Assembly (NCBI GenBank): GCA_000507305.1
Contig: DF239882.1
Span: 64,180 to 128,179 of the forward strand
Origin: Breviolum minutum Mf 1.05b.01
Lineage: Eukaryota > Sar > Dinophyceae > Suessiales > Symbiodiniaceae
Length of the DNA: 64,000 nt
Direction of reading: 5' to 3'
The notes beneath the pieces were generated by a model. It searched no databases and was not told the origin of the DNA. It saw nothing but the letters and a program-made list of their open reading frames with translations. A program made the position numbers and the translations under genes. This document shows positions 1 through 9,556 of the stretch, piece by piece (positions within the stretch are counted from its first letter, which is position 1; every line of letters starts with the position of its first letter).

Positions 1-224
1 GACTTATCAACTTTCCTGGTCTATAAATCAAGGATCAAACCATGGTTCTGCACATAAGCTGCAAAATCCTCCTATTTTACTGCATGCACGCAGGACTCCA
101 CGTTGAAATCAAAGCAAATGCTGCAAAATGAAGAAGTGCAGGGCAGCCATAACGTTTGAAACAAGAAGATATTTGTAGGAGTAACATACTCTAATCAATC
201 TAATCATGTACTATGACCCCGTGT

Positions 225-629
225 GGACTTTCCAAACAGCTTCGTTTTGAATCTTTCAGAGGCCATGTTTGGGCTCCACGCATCGCTACGAAGATGCGGC
301 CCGTGGAAGCTTACATGGCCAGAGCCATCGCGGCCAATCAGTTTCCGTGCTTTAGATTACTCTAATAACAAAGCATTCCCCAAATTGGATACATGTCTTT
401 TGTATTCTTATCAAACACATCCACATGTGACTGGATTTGGATACCAGGATCCAAGTAGTGTAATCACACTGCAACGCCTCTGAGCAACTCTACAGAAAAA
501 TGATGGAGTGAATCTCGTATAGGCAGGAAACGTATCAAGCAAACGCTGAGCGATTTTCAACACGTGAATCGATGAACCTTCAAAGTCTTCCGACCGGTCT
601 GGTCCAGGTGGAGCCGCAAACGCAGCCAT
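225..629 (-). CDS. 5' part of an unidentified multi-exon gene (two exons), running off the left edge
   Basis: Two coding-like exons read right to left. The first starts at an ATG at 629 in a good purine context, with an in-frame stop upstream and no acceptor between, so it looks like the true start. It encodes about 40 residues beginning MAAFAAPPGPDR and could end at a GT donor near 480-510. The second (about 225-349) follows an AAAG acceptor and reads RKLIGRDGSGHVSFHGPHL, with a possible GT donor before 225. No family was recognised. The coding reading is inference from open frame, composition and splice sites. Confidence 0.4.
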
Positions 630-746
630 GAAGCGCACATCATTTCAATGTTGACTCTCAAGTTGCTGGCGGATCGTGTTTGCATATGTTTCCATGTCTT
701 TAATTCTTATGTTTTTATGCATCCCTGGTGAAAATATATGACCCAC

Positions 747-833
747 CTAGCAATAAACATCATCTCCTGGTGCCCAATGTCCTTCCCTTCAGAGCCTTCG
801 CCCAAACTGCTTGGCAAGGGGCAAGATGCGATT
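747..833 (-). CDS. Single internal exon, unidentified protein
   Basis: An 87-bp open segment bounded by CTCAG on its 5' side and a GTGGGT donor on its 3' side. The open frame reads through LPSSLGEGSEGKDIGHQEMM. It lies just upstream of the exon starting at 629 but cannot belong to that gene if 629 is the start codon. No domain is visible. Confidence 0.4.
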
Positions 834-1096
834 CTGAGATGCAACGAGGGATAATGAGGGGAGATCATAAATCGTTCTCAATTAAGGCTAGATTGGCTAG
901 ATATCAAAACCATGGATAAGCTGGCTTCTGAATCAAATTTAATCTGCAGTTATTGACATGATAGTCTATGATAACATGCAAATCTTACATACATGATACA
1001 TGCAAGTTAATTCTCATAGTAGTTGCCTGTGAAACGGCTAAGGCACAGTTTCTAATTGTGTAATTATGCAATTTTGACATTTATCGACAGAGTCTG

Positions 1097-1519
1097 CTAT
1101 TCAAAAAGCATGCTAAGAGAGTCTGGCAACAACTCGACCATGAGACTTGATTCTTGGTGCCCACGCACCATCAACAGCTGGAAAGCTAACGCAATCGCCT
1201 TAGCCCGTACTGCACAGCAATGAGAACATCCCTGCTTTGCATCTTGATGGATGTCCAATAGCAGGGAATAGAAGGGAATAACCAGGAATATGATTGAAAC
1301 AAATCTTTTCTGAGAGCTCTTGGAGATGTCTGAGAGGTTCTTCCGAAGTTTTTTTCCCATGGCAAAACGAAGCCACAATATGGCCAATATGGAAAGGAGA
1401 AACACACTACAACAGCACCAAATCTCTGAGCTGCACCTCCCTCCCTTAAGTTGAAAATTCCGCTGATCCCAGAAACATCTCAACTGGACAGGATTTTTTC
1501 TTGTGCCATGTATATACAT
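1097..1519 (-). CDS. Possible exon(s) of a membrane protein, low support
   Basis: A 140-codon open frame with two hydrophobic stretches (SVFLLSILAILWLRF and FVSIIFLVIPFYSLLL) and a more ordinary C-terminal third. It could be one or two exons of a membrane protein, or a chance ORF in AT-rich DNA. Another minus frame is also open over part of it. A short possible exon (about 1693-1765, ending in a GTAGAG donor) lies upstream. Confidence 0.25.
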   Translation of the reverse strand: MYIHGTRKNPVQLRCFWDQRNFQLKGGRCSSEIWCCCSVFLLSILAILWLRFAMGKKLRKNLSDISKSSQKRFVSIIFLVIPFYSLLLDIHQDAKQGCSHCCAVRAKAIALAFQLLMVRGHQESSLMVELLPDSLSMLFE

Positions 1520-1769
1520 TGTATGTAAATATTGTAGAAATTGTAAACCATATTATAATAACTGCAAGTGCATGTCGTATAATGTATAATTGTCTAAATA
1601 TATTGCAGCTTCTTGAATCAAAATGAATCAAACTCACCAAGGTGGAAAACAGCCTCTTCGAAAAGTCTCTGGTCAGTGACTCACTCTACCGGCATAAACC
1701 ATCTCCTTATATCATCCACATACCACGGTATTTGTGACTGCGGCCAAGCAACAAAATAGATTTTGTCAC

Positions 1770-2130
1770 ACAGCCACGGCACTTGCGGCAAGCAGAAAAT
1801 CCACACCCTGGACTTGCCATGTGACAGAACAAACTGTTGAGTAAATTTGAGTCTGAAAAAGTATGATTTATATCGATATTCATTGATGTTATATCGACAT
1901 ATCTCTTCTCTCTATACTCTCTGAAGATATAGCCTCCTTATGACAACCATGCAGCACCTAGTAGCAGCTATGGCTGACGCGCTCCCACAGTGCAAATGGA
2001 AAGTGTAAAGAATTGGTGGATCATGGCTATCACGATCCAACCCCATTGTCAATCACAAACCACCTGAGTTCTAGACTCTAAAGCAATGAACGCCAACACC
2101 ACGCCTGTGCAAAACAAACAGCAAAAAAAA
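1770..2130. other. No gene recognised
   Basis: About 360 bp without a convincing open frame, domain or repeat, ending at the GTT microsatellite. Confidence 0.5.
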
Positions 2131-2181
2131 ACTGTTGTTGCTGTTGTTGCTGTTAATGCCCTGTTGTTGCTGTTGCTGTGA

Positions 2182-2220
<39 letters not shown>

Positions 2221-2345
2221 TTGTTGTTGTCGTTGTCGTTGTTGCGGTTGTGGTTGTTGTTGTTGTTGTCGTTGTCGTTGTTGTTGTTGTTGTTCTTCTT
2301 CTTCTTCTTCTTGTTGTTGTTGTTGTTGTGGTTGTTGTTGCTGCT
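2131..2345. repeat. Trinucleotide microsatellite, (GTT)n with GTC/GTG and TTC interruptions
   Basis: Roughly 215 bp of tandem GTT (CAA on the other strand), broken by CGTTGTCGTTG variants and a central TTC run. Every frame stays open on both strands, which produces fake poly-Q, poly-T, poly-V and poly-L proteins. Nothing at its borders suggests it is translated. Confidence 0.95.
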
Positions 2346-2399
2346 TTACAGTACAAATTTCAATACATCTGTACGCATGTCTGCCTCTGCAATGTGGCA

Positions 2400-3087
2400 T
2401 TGCCAATGATGGTGCACCCTGTTTAAGAGGATAACAACAAATGACTTTTTACCGGAATTTGGATAGACTCTTCATACAAACACAGCATAATGATCCAGGA
2501 TGTTTACACGCGTCAACATGTGAAACTACTCCACACCAACAAGAAATTGCCCCGTAGATTCAACTTGGACAATTGGCTGTTCTTGACAATTGGCTGAAAA
2601 ATGTCAAAACGATTCAAAAGGAATCCACATCTGGTATAAATACATAAAGCTACCTGACCCATCTCAAAGACATGTTGATCATCCCTACACATCATGTCGT
2701 CAAGCTAGCGTACATCGTGCGTAACATTGACATCAATTTGACATCAATCAATCCTTTGTGGCACATGCTAAGAGTAGGGCCAATCAAAATGAATGCCATC
2801 TTCTTCGATGGCCTCAAACAGCAGCGCAAAGGATCGAAAGTTCGAAAGACCGTAAATCATGGATGCTTCCAATGGAACAAGCAGGAGGAACTTAAGAAGA
2901 TCAGGATACCATGAGGACCAGGAGAAATAGACCTGTTTTTTTGATCCCCAGATCTTTTTGGTCAAAAAAGTGGTGATCAGAGGACTCTCGGATCTATCAA
3001 ATAACATTGCTCAAAAATACAGCCGGGTGTTTCCATGGATGAGTGAGAGGACGTTTTCTTCATAAGTTCTTTTCAACTCAACGTCAG
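2400..3087 (-). other. Mostly non-coding; one possible minus-strand exon at about 2768-2960
   Basis: Only the segment at about 2768-2960 looks possibly coding. Its minus-strand frame contains DLLKFLLLVPLEASMIYG followed by FALLFEAIEEDGIHFDW, after a run ending in AACAG that could be an acceptor. No family recognised. The rest holds nothing I can name. Confidence 0.3.
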
Positions 3088-3223
3088 GCTTTTGCTGGGG
3101 TCCACTTGCCTCCGGCTGCGACGCAGGGGGACATTGAAGTCTTCCGCCTGAAGCTGATGCGATTGGAAGCGTGGGAGTTCTTCCGGCAAAGGAATCCCAA
3201 AAATGCGGCTACAAAATCAACGG
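3088..3223 (+). CDS. Plus-strand exon, unidentified protein
   Basis: A 136-bp open segment with an acceptor CGTCAG before it and a GTAGTA donor after it. The reading frame contains VHLPPAATQGDIEVFRLKL and an aromatic-rich helix MRLEAWEFFRQRNPKN. This is one of the few convincing plus-strand exons in a window where nearly everything reads minus. No family recognised. Confidence 0.4.
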
Positions 3224-3442
3224 GTAGTATCCCAAAGTACAGTGTCCTGAAGTAGTAAGTACAAGTACATCTGAATCTAAGCACATGCATATAGTTTGCA
3301 GAATGCTGAGCCGATGACAGCAGGCGTTTGTAGACCGTCCTGAAGCCATGTTATCTTCTACCAGCAGGTAGAAAGGCTTGCAATCATTGAAGACCGGAAC
3401 ACCAACTTAACGGGAAACTGTAGACCATGATAGTCAGCTAAT

Positions 3443-3557
3443 GGTAAATTGGTGGTTTGGGTTGGTGGTTCGGGATCTAGGGGTACCCCTAAGTAAGAAT
3501 CCCTTTCATAAGGAGATCTCAGGAATCCAAACCACCGGGCCCCAAACCACCAATTAC
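3443..3557. repeat. Imperfect inverted repeat, MITE-like
   Basis: The left arm begins AATTGGTGGTTTGGG and continues TTGGTGGTTCGGGAT. The right arm ends CCCCAAACCACCAATT, preceded by a second CAAACCACC block, so both arms pair across about 110 bp. No coding capacity and no clear target-site duplication. A related 17-mer (ATTGGTGGTTTGGGTTG) recurs at about 53716-53732. It abuts the donor of the exon at 3560-3635. Could be a small non-autonomous element or only a hairpin. Confidence 0.5.
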
Positions 3558-3559
3558 AC

Positions 3560-3635
3560 CTGGTGGATCCTGCCGTTTCTGCCTGGCCTCTACGTCACCC
3601 AAGCCTTCTTCTGATGGCTCGACGTTGGATACCAC
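3560..3635 (-). CDS. Internal exon, unidentified protein
   Basis: A 76-bp exon with a CCCCAG acceptor and a CAG|GTGTAA donor. The frame VVSNVEPSEEGLGDVEARQK is acidic then basic. A further possible exon (about 3916-3975, WIILDWHDFSEHL, GTGACG donor) lies upstream on the same strand. Function unknown. Confidence 0.4.
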
Positions 3636-4472
3636 CTGGGGAACCATTCTGGGAATATCTTTTGTATTGCTGGATTCAATCTTCAGCATAATCAATTAAT
3701 CCATATCATAGAGCAGAGAGACTTTGAAAACAACAACTGTGCAAAAGCTGAGACTTTCTGACAATTTTTCCTGATTGCTCATTAGTCCTACTGTAACCCA
3801 TAGCTCTTTAGGTTGAGGTCATGGATAGAGTGAATGTTTTGCTTCAATTGGCCCGCGCCATCAATCCAACTAACCTTTGTCTTTCCTATTGCGCCTTTTC
3901 CTCACGTCACCCCAAGTGCTCAGAAAAATCGTGCCAGTCCAAAATGATCCATGATTCAGTTGGAGGATAACGCCAGAACGCAACAATAGATGTCTCGTTG
4001 TGAATCGGAAAATTCAAAGCTACTACTACTGACAAATTCACACTTAATTGCCATTGCATTGGATTGGTTGAAACAAATTACAGTAATATGTCTACACAAC
4101 TTCAACCTTCAGCCCCTCTCCTTACCCAATGGGGTGACATGTTGCAGCGTCCCGCCTGATCCATTGGCTTGGAAAGCTGTGCATCTTGCCTCAGGCGGGA
4201 AGGCATAAACATGTGCTTCCACCGAAGCCACAAGCCAACAAAAATCTGATGTGGTGGCCAAGGTTTGTTCTCTTGCCAGGAATTAGTGTAACTGTTGAAG
4301 TCATCATAACATCAAACAAATATTATTGCATGATCATTATCCTAGACACCAAGAACTCAGGAACTCTGTAGATGAAATCTCCTAGGATGGAAGGTTTGGA
4401 TTCATAAGTGGAAGCTCTTGATGACTGGCAACACGGCTACATGTTGGGGCCCCAGCTCAACATTCAGTCCAC

Positions 4473-6335
4473 CTTGGTCGACCCGGTGGAAGCAACCGGC
4501 TTCATTGCACGTGGTCCCTTATTGTCCGCCATGGCCGGCCCTGCATTGAAAAACAAAGCAAGAAGTTTTACATCTATTGAGATTTTCCAACAATGAAAAC
4601 AAGACGTGTACGTATAATTAAATGGTTATAAGTTATAAGTTATAAAGTGTATAAATTCATCGTTTCTTTGTTGACATTCACTATCTGACAGCAACAAGAC
4701 CTTGCCATTCAAAAGGGATTTTGTATTTCTTGTATACCCATCATATGCAATCACTCCATGCCATCACTCAGCTCCCTACAAGAGCTGGGCTCATTGACCA
4801 CAGGTGCCTTGACAAAATAATGCCCATCCAAGCGGCCCCCACCATCCCCCAAAGCTTTGGTTTTGAAAAAACTCAAAATGCACGAAGAGAAAACATAAAC
4901 ACACACTTTAACAAACCGTAAACTACTATTGTTGTAATTGTATCTTCTAAAGACCTAAGAATCCCTGCCAAAAGCATCAATCTTAGATCATCAAAGGTAA
5001 AACGACGTCAATTTTAATCTGTGCCTCTGCCATTGGACAAAGGAGCCAGTTATTTGTGGCCCGGTCAACTAGGATGTGATTTAAGTATCGAATGGTAAAA
5101 TGATGATGTTGCCTGGGCTTTTCTAAGTTGGTGAGATGATTGAAACATGTTTATGACAGTAGAAAATGCCAAATGAACACAAATGATCCCACATGTCACG
5201 TGAATTGGCTTTTGAAGATATCGCTGCATCCATTGATCTCAAATACTGACATGACGGCGAAGCAAACTCAAGCACGACTATAAACAAGAAGTAGCACAAG
5301 CACAGTCAGTAAGTCTCAAGCCCTTGCAACCCAACCAATTATGCCGTGCCCCGATGCTCGGGAAATCAACCAACAAGCCACAGCCCCAGTTCGCAAACTG
5401 ATGTTGAAAGCTGTCAAATCACCTCAAATCTCTTGAACCGTTTGTCAAGTGGACACCTCTCTGTACATGACTTGTCGTTCGAGATTCAAACATGCGGCAA
5501 TGTCAACCGCCCTGGGCACTAGGATGTACAGCAGTAAACATCAATAGTAACGCATCTTACTACTTGATTTCACACCTAAGAAATCCTAAGAATATAAAAC
5601 AACATGTAACGGCAAAATCTCTGAAAGTGGCAGGCAAACCTCCTTGATAAAACACCCTGTACTTTTTTTCAATGCCTTTTGCTTTCCTGTACAGCTCCTA
5701 TCTGCGCTCTAGGAAAACCATGCCGCGACAGACCTGCCAGATGCATAGCCAAAGGTGACATGAACTGGTCGTGTGATTGTCTGGATCACAGCTGTGAGAA
5801 TACTGAAGGTCCGGCAACTATCCCATGATGCACCCATCATTTCAACCAATATATCGTACATGATATTATGTAAAGTATGTTACATACAAACAAGATCAAT
5901 CAAGAAAGATTGTTGAAATGTCAATTAAAGAATGATTGCTCTGGTGCACCAGCAAAACTCTGCAGCCACCCTGGCATCAGTTTCCATCTGTTTCAATGCA
6001 CTTTTTGCAGCAGCTTGCGGGAATCCACAGCAAATCATTTACAACCATTCTATGTCCATGTAAAAGACAGGTGTCTCCTGTCAAGTAACACTGTTATATA
6101 AATGCTCACAAGAGAAAACTAATCAGCAAATCATCAAAACATCTTACTAGGTTCGCCTCTCGAACTGGAGGATTCTTCCTCAGGTGGGATAGCTCTTTCC
6201 TCTTGGGGATGTCTACACTCCGTTCGCTTCCATGCATGAATGCTGCTATTTGCTCAGTAGAGTTGATCCAACACATCACTGTTGTCTCCGGCGCCGAAAC
6301 TGCAAGGGGTGATTGGCCTCAGTCCCTTGCAGCAA
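4473..6335 (-). CDS. Cluster of candidate exons, unidentified gene(s)
   Basis: Five separate coding-like segments on the minus strand: about 6255-6335 (AAG acceptor, GLRPITPCSFGAGDNSDVLD, then a stop), 5945-6025 (AAAKSALKQMETDARVAAEF), 5457-5518 (TAG acceptor, AVDIAACLNLERQVMYRE, GTGTCC donor), about 4782-4862 (two frames open), and 4473-4540 (poly-T tract then TGCAG, MADNKGPRAMKPVASTGSTK, GTGGAC donor). Whether they form one gene is unknown; the stop near 6255 suggests at least two. About 5000-5320 holds nothing recognisable. Confidence 0.3.
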
Positions 6336-6450
6336 GTCATGAATCTGTAGAAAACTGGCCCTTGAACCACCCCATCGTCACTCCAAGGATCTCAGTGTTG
6401 GTGTAGAATAGATAAAGTTACATATACAATCACGAATCTACAGTCACATT

Positions 6451-7824
6451 TCATCTTGTGAAGACTGGACAGCCAAAACTTCTGGCCAGGTGTTCCCCCT
6501 TCATCATGAGTTCCTCGAAGAGCGAATCTGCATAGGTGACAAACTGATAGTCTGGCTGCTGCGAGAGCATCTTCAAATGCTGTTTTGCTTGGATAATCTT
6601 TTGGCTACTGGTCCTGTGCTTCTTGGAGTACCCGTCAACCTTCTTCCCCCTTTTGCGGGCTGCAGCCAATAAGCGATCCAAAGGGCCCAAAGAAGATGAA
6701 TCTGGGCGGTTCAACCAAAAGGACAGGAGGCAGAGCAATGTTGCATCGAAATCATGAGAAAAGTGAGATACTGAAAGAGGCAAAACATCATTTCGACCGT
6801 GCCACAACTTCATGTTGTATAGCATCTTGTGGACATCCCAACGGGAGCGTAGAGATTCAATTTCAACGCCGTGTTCAATGGAGTTTTTTTGTAAAAGGCG
6901 TTGGTAGGAGCATTTGAAGTTGCAGCGAATAAAGATCTCTTTCCATGCGGCATGATCGCAGTTTTCGCAATTTGGTGGATTATTGCCTCTGCACCACGTC
7001 TCATTTGTCATCTCGTGATAAAAGTAGGCAGACACAATGAGGTCACTGGGTCTTCGTACCATGTGCACAATTCGTCCAACGCCTGTAGCCAAAAAATGAC
7101 GCAGCACCTGCGAATCACCTAGCTCATTCGGACCGAGCCAATAAAGGATCTTTTTGGACAGTCCAGTCCACTGGTGGTAGCCATTCTGGAAGGTCCCAGC
7201 AGCGCTAGTAGACATATGTTTCACCCATCCTTGAGATTGGCTTTGATTACCCAGTAGGAAGCGTCTCATTTTAGGATTAAATACCAGAGCGTAAGACAGT
7301 GTTGCACCAGATTTGTGGTAGGGAACCACTATGAAAGTGGAAAAGTTGAAAAAAGGTGTCGAATTGTTAGAGTATCTGATTCCACCACTAAAGAATAGAT
7401 GTGTAAATAGGTTTGTGGTTAGATTTTTGGGTGCCAACGCAGAGCAACATCGGCGTGCTTCCCATCCTTGGCGACCTTCTGCAGTAAAACAACTTTCACT
7501 CCCAAAGCCTTCATAGAAGATAGGGTTACAGCACTTCCTCCAAAGTTTTTTTGGATGACCTGGTATCTTTTCCAAAATTGAGTTACATTCTCCAAAAGAG
7601 CCCTCAAGGGGCACAGTGATACATAAAATGCATGGAAGCTTTGCAACCAATGCATATCGGAGGAACCCATGCATGTTTTGGAAGAGGTTAACACCACAAC
7701 GCCGCTGTAGAAGTTTGAGCAAAATGACAGGCATTAATTGATGATAGGATATGAGAAGAGAAAACAAGGACTCAACAATAAAGCGATTCCTGCAGCCCGC
7801 AAGCCTGCAGTTCATCTTCATCAT
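6451..7824 (-). CDS. Sulfotransferase-like protein, single long ORF
   Basis: A 457-residue ORF. Residues about 164-177 (FIVVPYHKSGATLS) match the 5'-phosphosulfate-binding loop of PAPS-dependent sulfotransferases, with the usual Lys and Thr-like positions kept. Residues about 250-271 (RIVHMVRRPSDLIVSAYFYH) match the 3'-phosphate-binding motif, with conserved Arg and Ser. An N-terminal hydrophobic stretch (about 16-40) could be a signal anchor, as in Golgi carbohydrate sulfotransferases. Predicted reaction: sulfate transfer from PAPS to a glycan or similar acceptor; the acceptor cannot be told. The lack of introns is unusual here and may indicate a retrocopy. The start chosen is the first ATG; upstream exons could be missing. 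Confidence 0.65.
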   Translation of the reverse strand: MMKMNCRLAGCRNRFIVESLFSLLISYHQLMPVILLKLLQRRCGVNLFQNMHGFLRYALVAKLPCILCITVPLEGSFGECNSILEKIPGHPKKLWRKCCNPIFYEGFGSESCFTAEGRQGWEARRCCSALAPKNLTTNLFTHLFFSGGIRYSNNSTPFFNFSTFIVVPYHKSGATLSYALVFNPKMRRFLLGNQSQSQGWVKHMSTSAAGTFQNGYHQWTGLSKKILYWLGPNELGDSQVLRHFLATGVGRIVHMVRRPSDLIVSAYFYHEMTNETWCRGNNPPNCENCDHAAWKEIFIRCNFKCSYQRLLQKNSIEHGVEIESLRSRWDVHKMLYNMKLWHGRNDVLPLSVSHFSHDFDATLLCLLSFWLNRPDSSSLGPLDRLLAAARKRGKKVDGYSKKHRTSSQKIIQAKQHLKMLSQQPDYQFVTYADSLFEELMMKGEHLARSFGCPVFTR

Positions 7825-8028
7825 TCCATTTCATCTGCTAATGGGCAGGCTACATATAAAAGCTCAAGGTATCATACTTTATGGCAATTAGGGTTCCACA
7901 CTGCGCCAAAGGAACAACAGAATGCTACGCCACAAACCATAAAAACATGAGCCGTGTCATTTTACCAACAAAAAACAAACACACTGAAATCGCTGAAATG
8001 AATATATAGATATTTGGTGGATGCTTTT

Positions 8029-8770
8029 CAAACCCCCAGATTTGCTTCGCCACCTTCACGACTTCGAGGTGTTGCTTCTGGAAGTGAACAACGTTCACCT
8101 GTGGGATGCATTAGGGATGATAATCTTAACATTCACCATGGTTCATTGCCGCATCCACTGAAGTGGCAAATTTGTTTTGGAGATAAGCTTTTAAAGTATC
8201 TATAGTATCTTGGGCAGCAAGAGCTCTGTGGAAGAAATCTGCATCCATACTGTTGCTCTCATCAAATGAAAGTGGTGACAACAGCGAAGGGAATCTCAAA
8301 TCAAATGAGTAGTTCAATTGACTTCAAGGACAAAAACATACCACAGTACAAAATACAATACAAAACACAAAGATACACTGTTTGCAAAAAATCATTGCAC
8401 AGGTAAACCAAGGATGGTGCCATATACATCCATATACGAAAATGATGGAAAATGGATCAGAATGACCATCGTGTCCGTGACTTTCAGAGCTTGAGCTGAG
8501 ACCCCAGAATCTCACAAGTTAGCAGTCTACAGTCCTGTAACGCATGGCTTAGCATAGTAATTACGGTAGAAACATGTTCACTAATTTGCGCTTTGCTGCT
8601 CAGCTGCTGAATTCATGGGAACCAGGAGTCCATCATAGGCCATCGAGCACCATGGGACAGCGTTCAACACCATTTGTCCAAATCAGGATTGTAATGCATT
8701 GGAAATTGTTGGAAAATGCCTTGAAGTCTCCAACACAAGTCCGAGCCCAATCTTTCGAAGAAGTGAAGAT
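8029..8770 (-). CDS. Cluster of candidate exons upstream of the sulfotransferase ORF
   Basis: Minus-strand coding-like segments: about 8655-8770 (CVGDFKAFSNNFQCITILIW, then ERCPMVLDG), 8440-8520 (FWGLSSSSESHGHDGHSDPF), 8137-8290 (DADFFHRALAAQDTIDTLKA, CATG|GTGAAT donor) and about 8029-8095 (CACAG acceptor; two frames open, one ending in a stop). They precede the sulfotransferase ORF on the same strand and could be its 5' exons or a separate gene. Confidence 0.35.
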
Positions 8771-9556
8771 GTGAGTCGGATCAGTGTTCAAGACTGATCG
8801 GAAATGTTCCAAAACTGGTTACTCAATGTGAGACGAGTCACCCAGGTCATTGTTCTTCTTGTTTTCCTATTCCAAGATCCAACCCAACGAAATCGTGAAC
8901 CTTTGAAACATTCGCAAGGTAGGGGACTGGACAGCTGTTTGCCGATCAAAGACCCAAAAAAAAGGTGAAAATCATTCCCCCCTAAAGCTAATTATATACT
9001 CAAGAGCATTTTGTGCAAAACCCACACAAGCTGTAGCTAATAAATACGTATAAATACCTGGTATGATATGCAATCATGCTGATTAAATCATATATACCAA
9101 AAAAATACCATGTTACCATCGACTCTATGAGGTTCTGGCGCTTTTTTGGCTACGAAGGTTGGGACATTGAAACCTTTCTATGCTGAATTCTGGGATGCTG
9201 GATCCAAAGAATCTGATCTTGGCGCTTCTATACAAAAGCATACCAAAACATCAAACAGAAGATTCAAAATATCGATCAGCTTTCCTGGTGGCAGATACAT
9301 GTGCACTAGTGCGTTGTTTCTTTTAAAAATGGGTTAAAGACGGATGACATAGGTTTCGTGAAAAAATCGAACAGATGACATGGACGAACGCCGCATACGC
9401 ATGATTCTTCTGAACATACATTGACATGTCGCCATCTTTCACCCAAGAGCAATGTTAGCAAGTCCATGCAAGTCCAAAAGATATCTCGAACGATTGAACC
9501 GGCAGAACCGAAAGTCCACATCTTCTGAGATGGTTTGCCCAATCATCGGTGATCCA

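Noticed and set aside
2071-2426. Poly-Gln, poly-Thr, poly-Val and poly-Leu ORFs
   Set aside because: All arise from the GTT microsatellite, which leaves every frame open on both strands.
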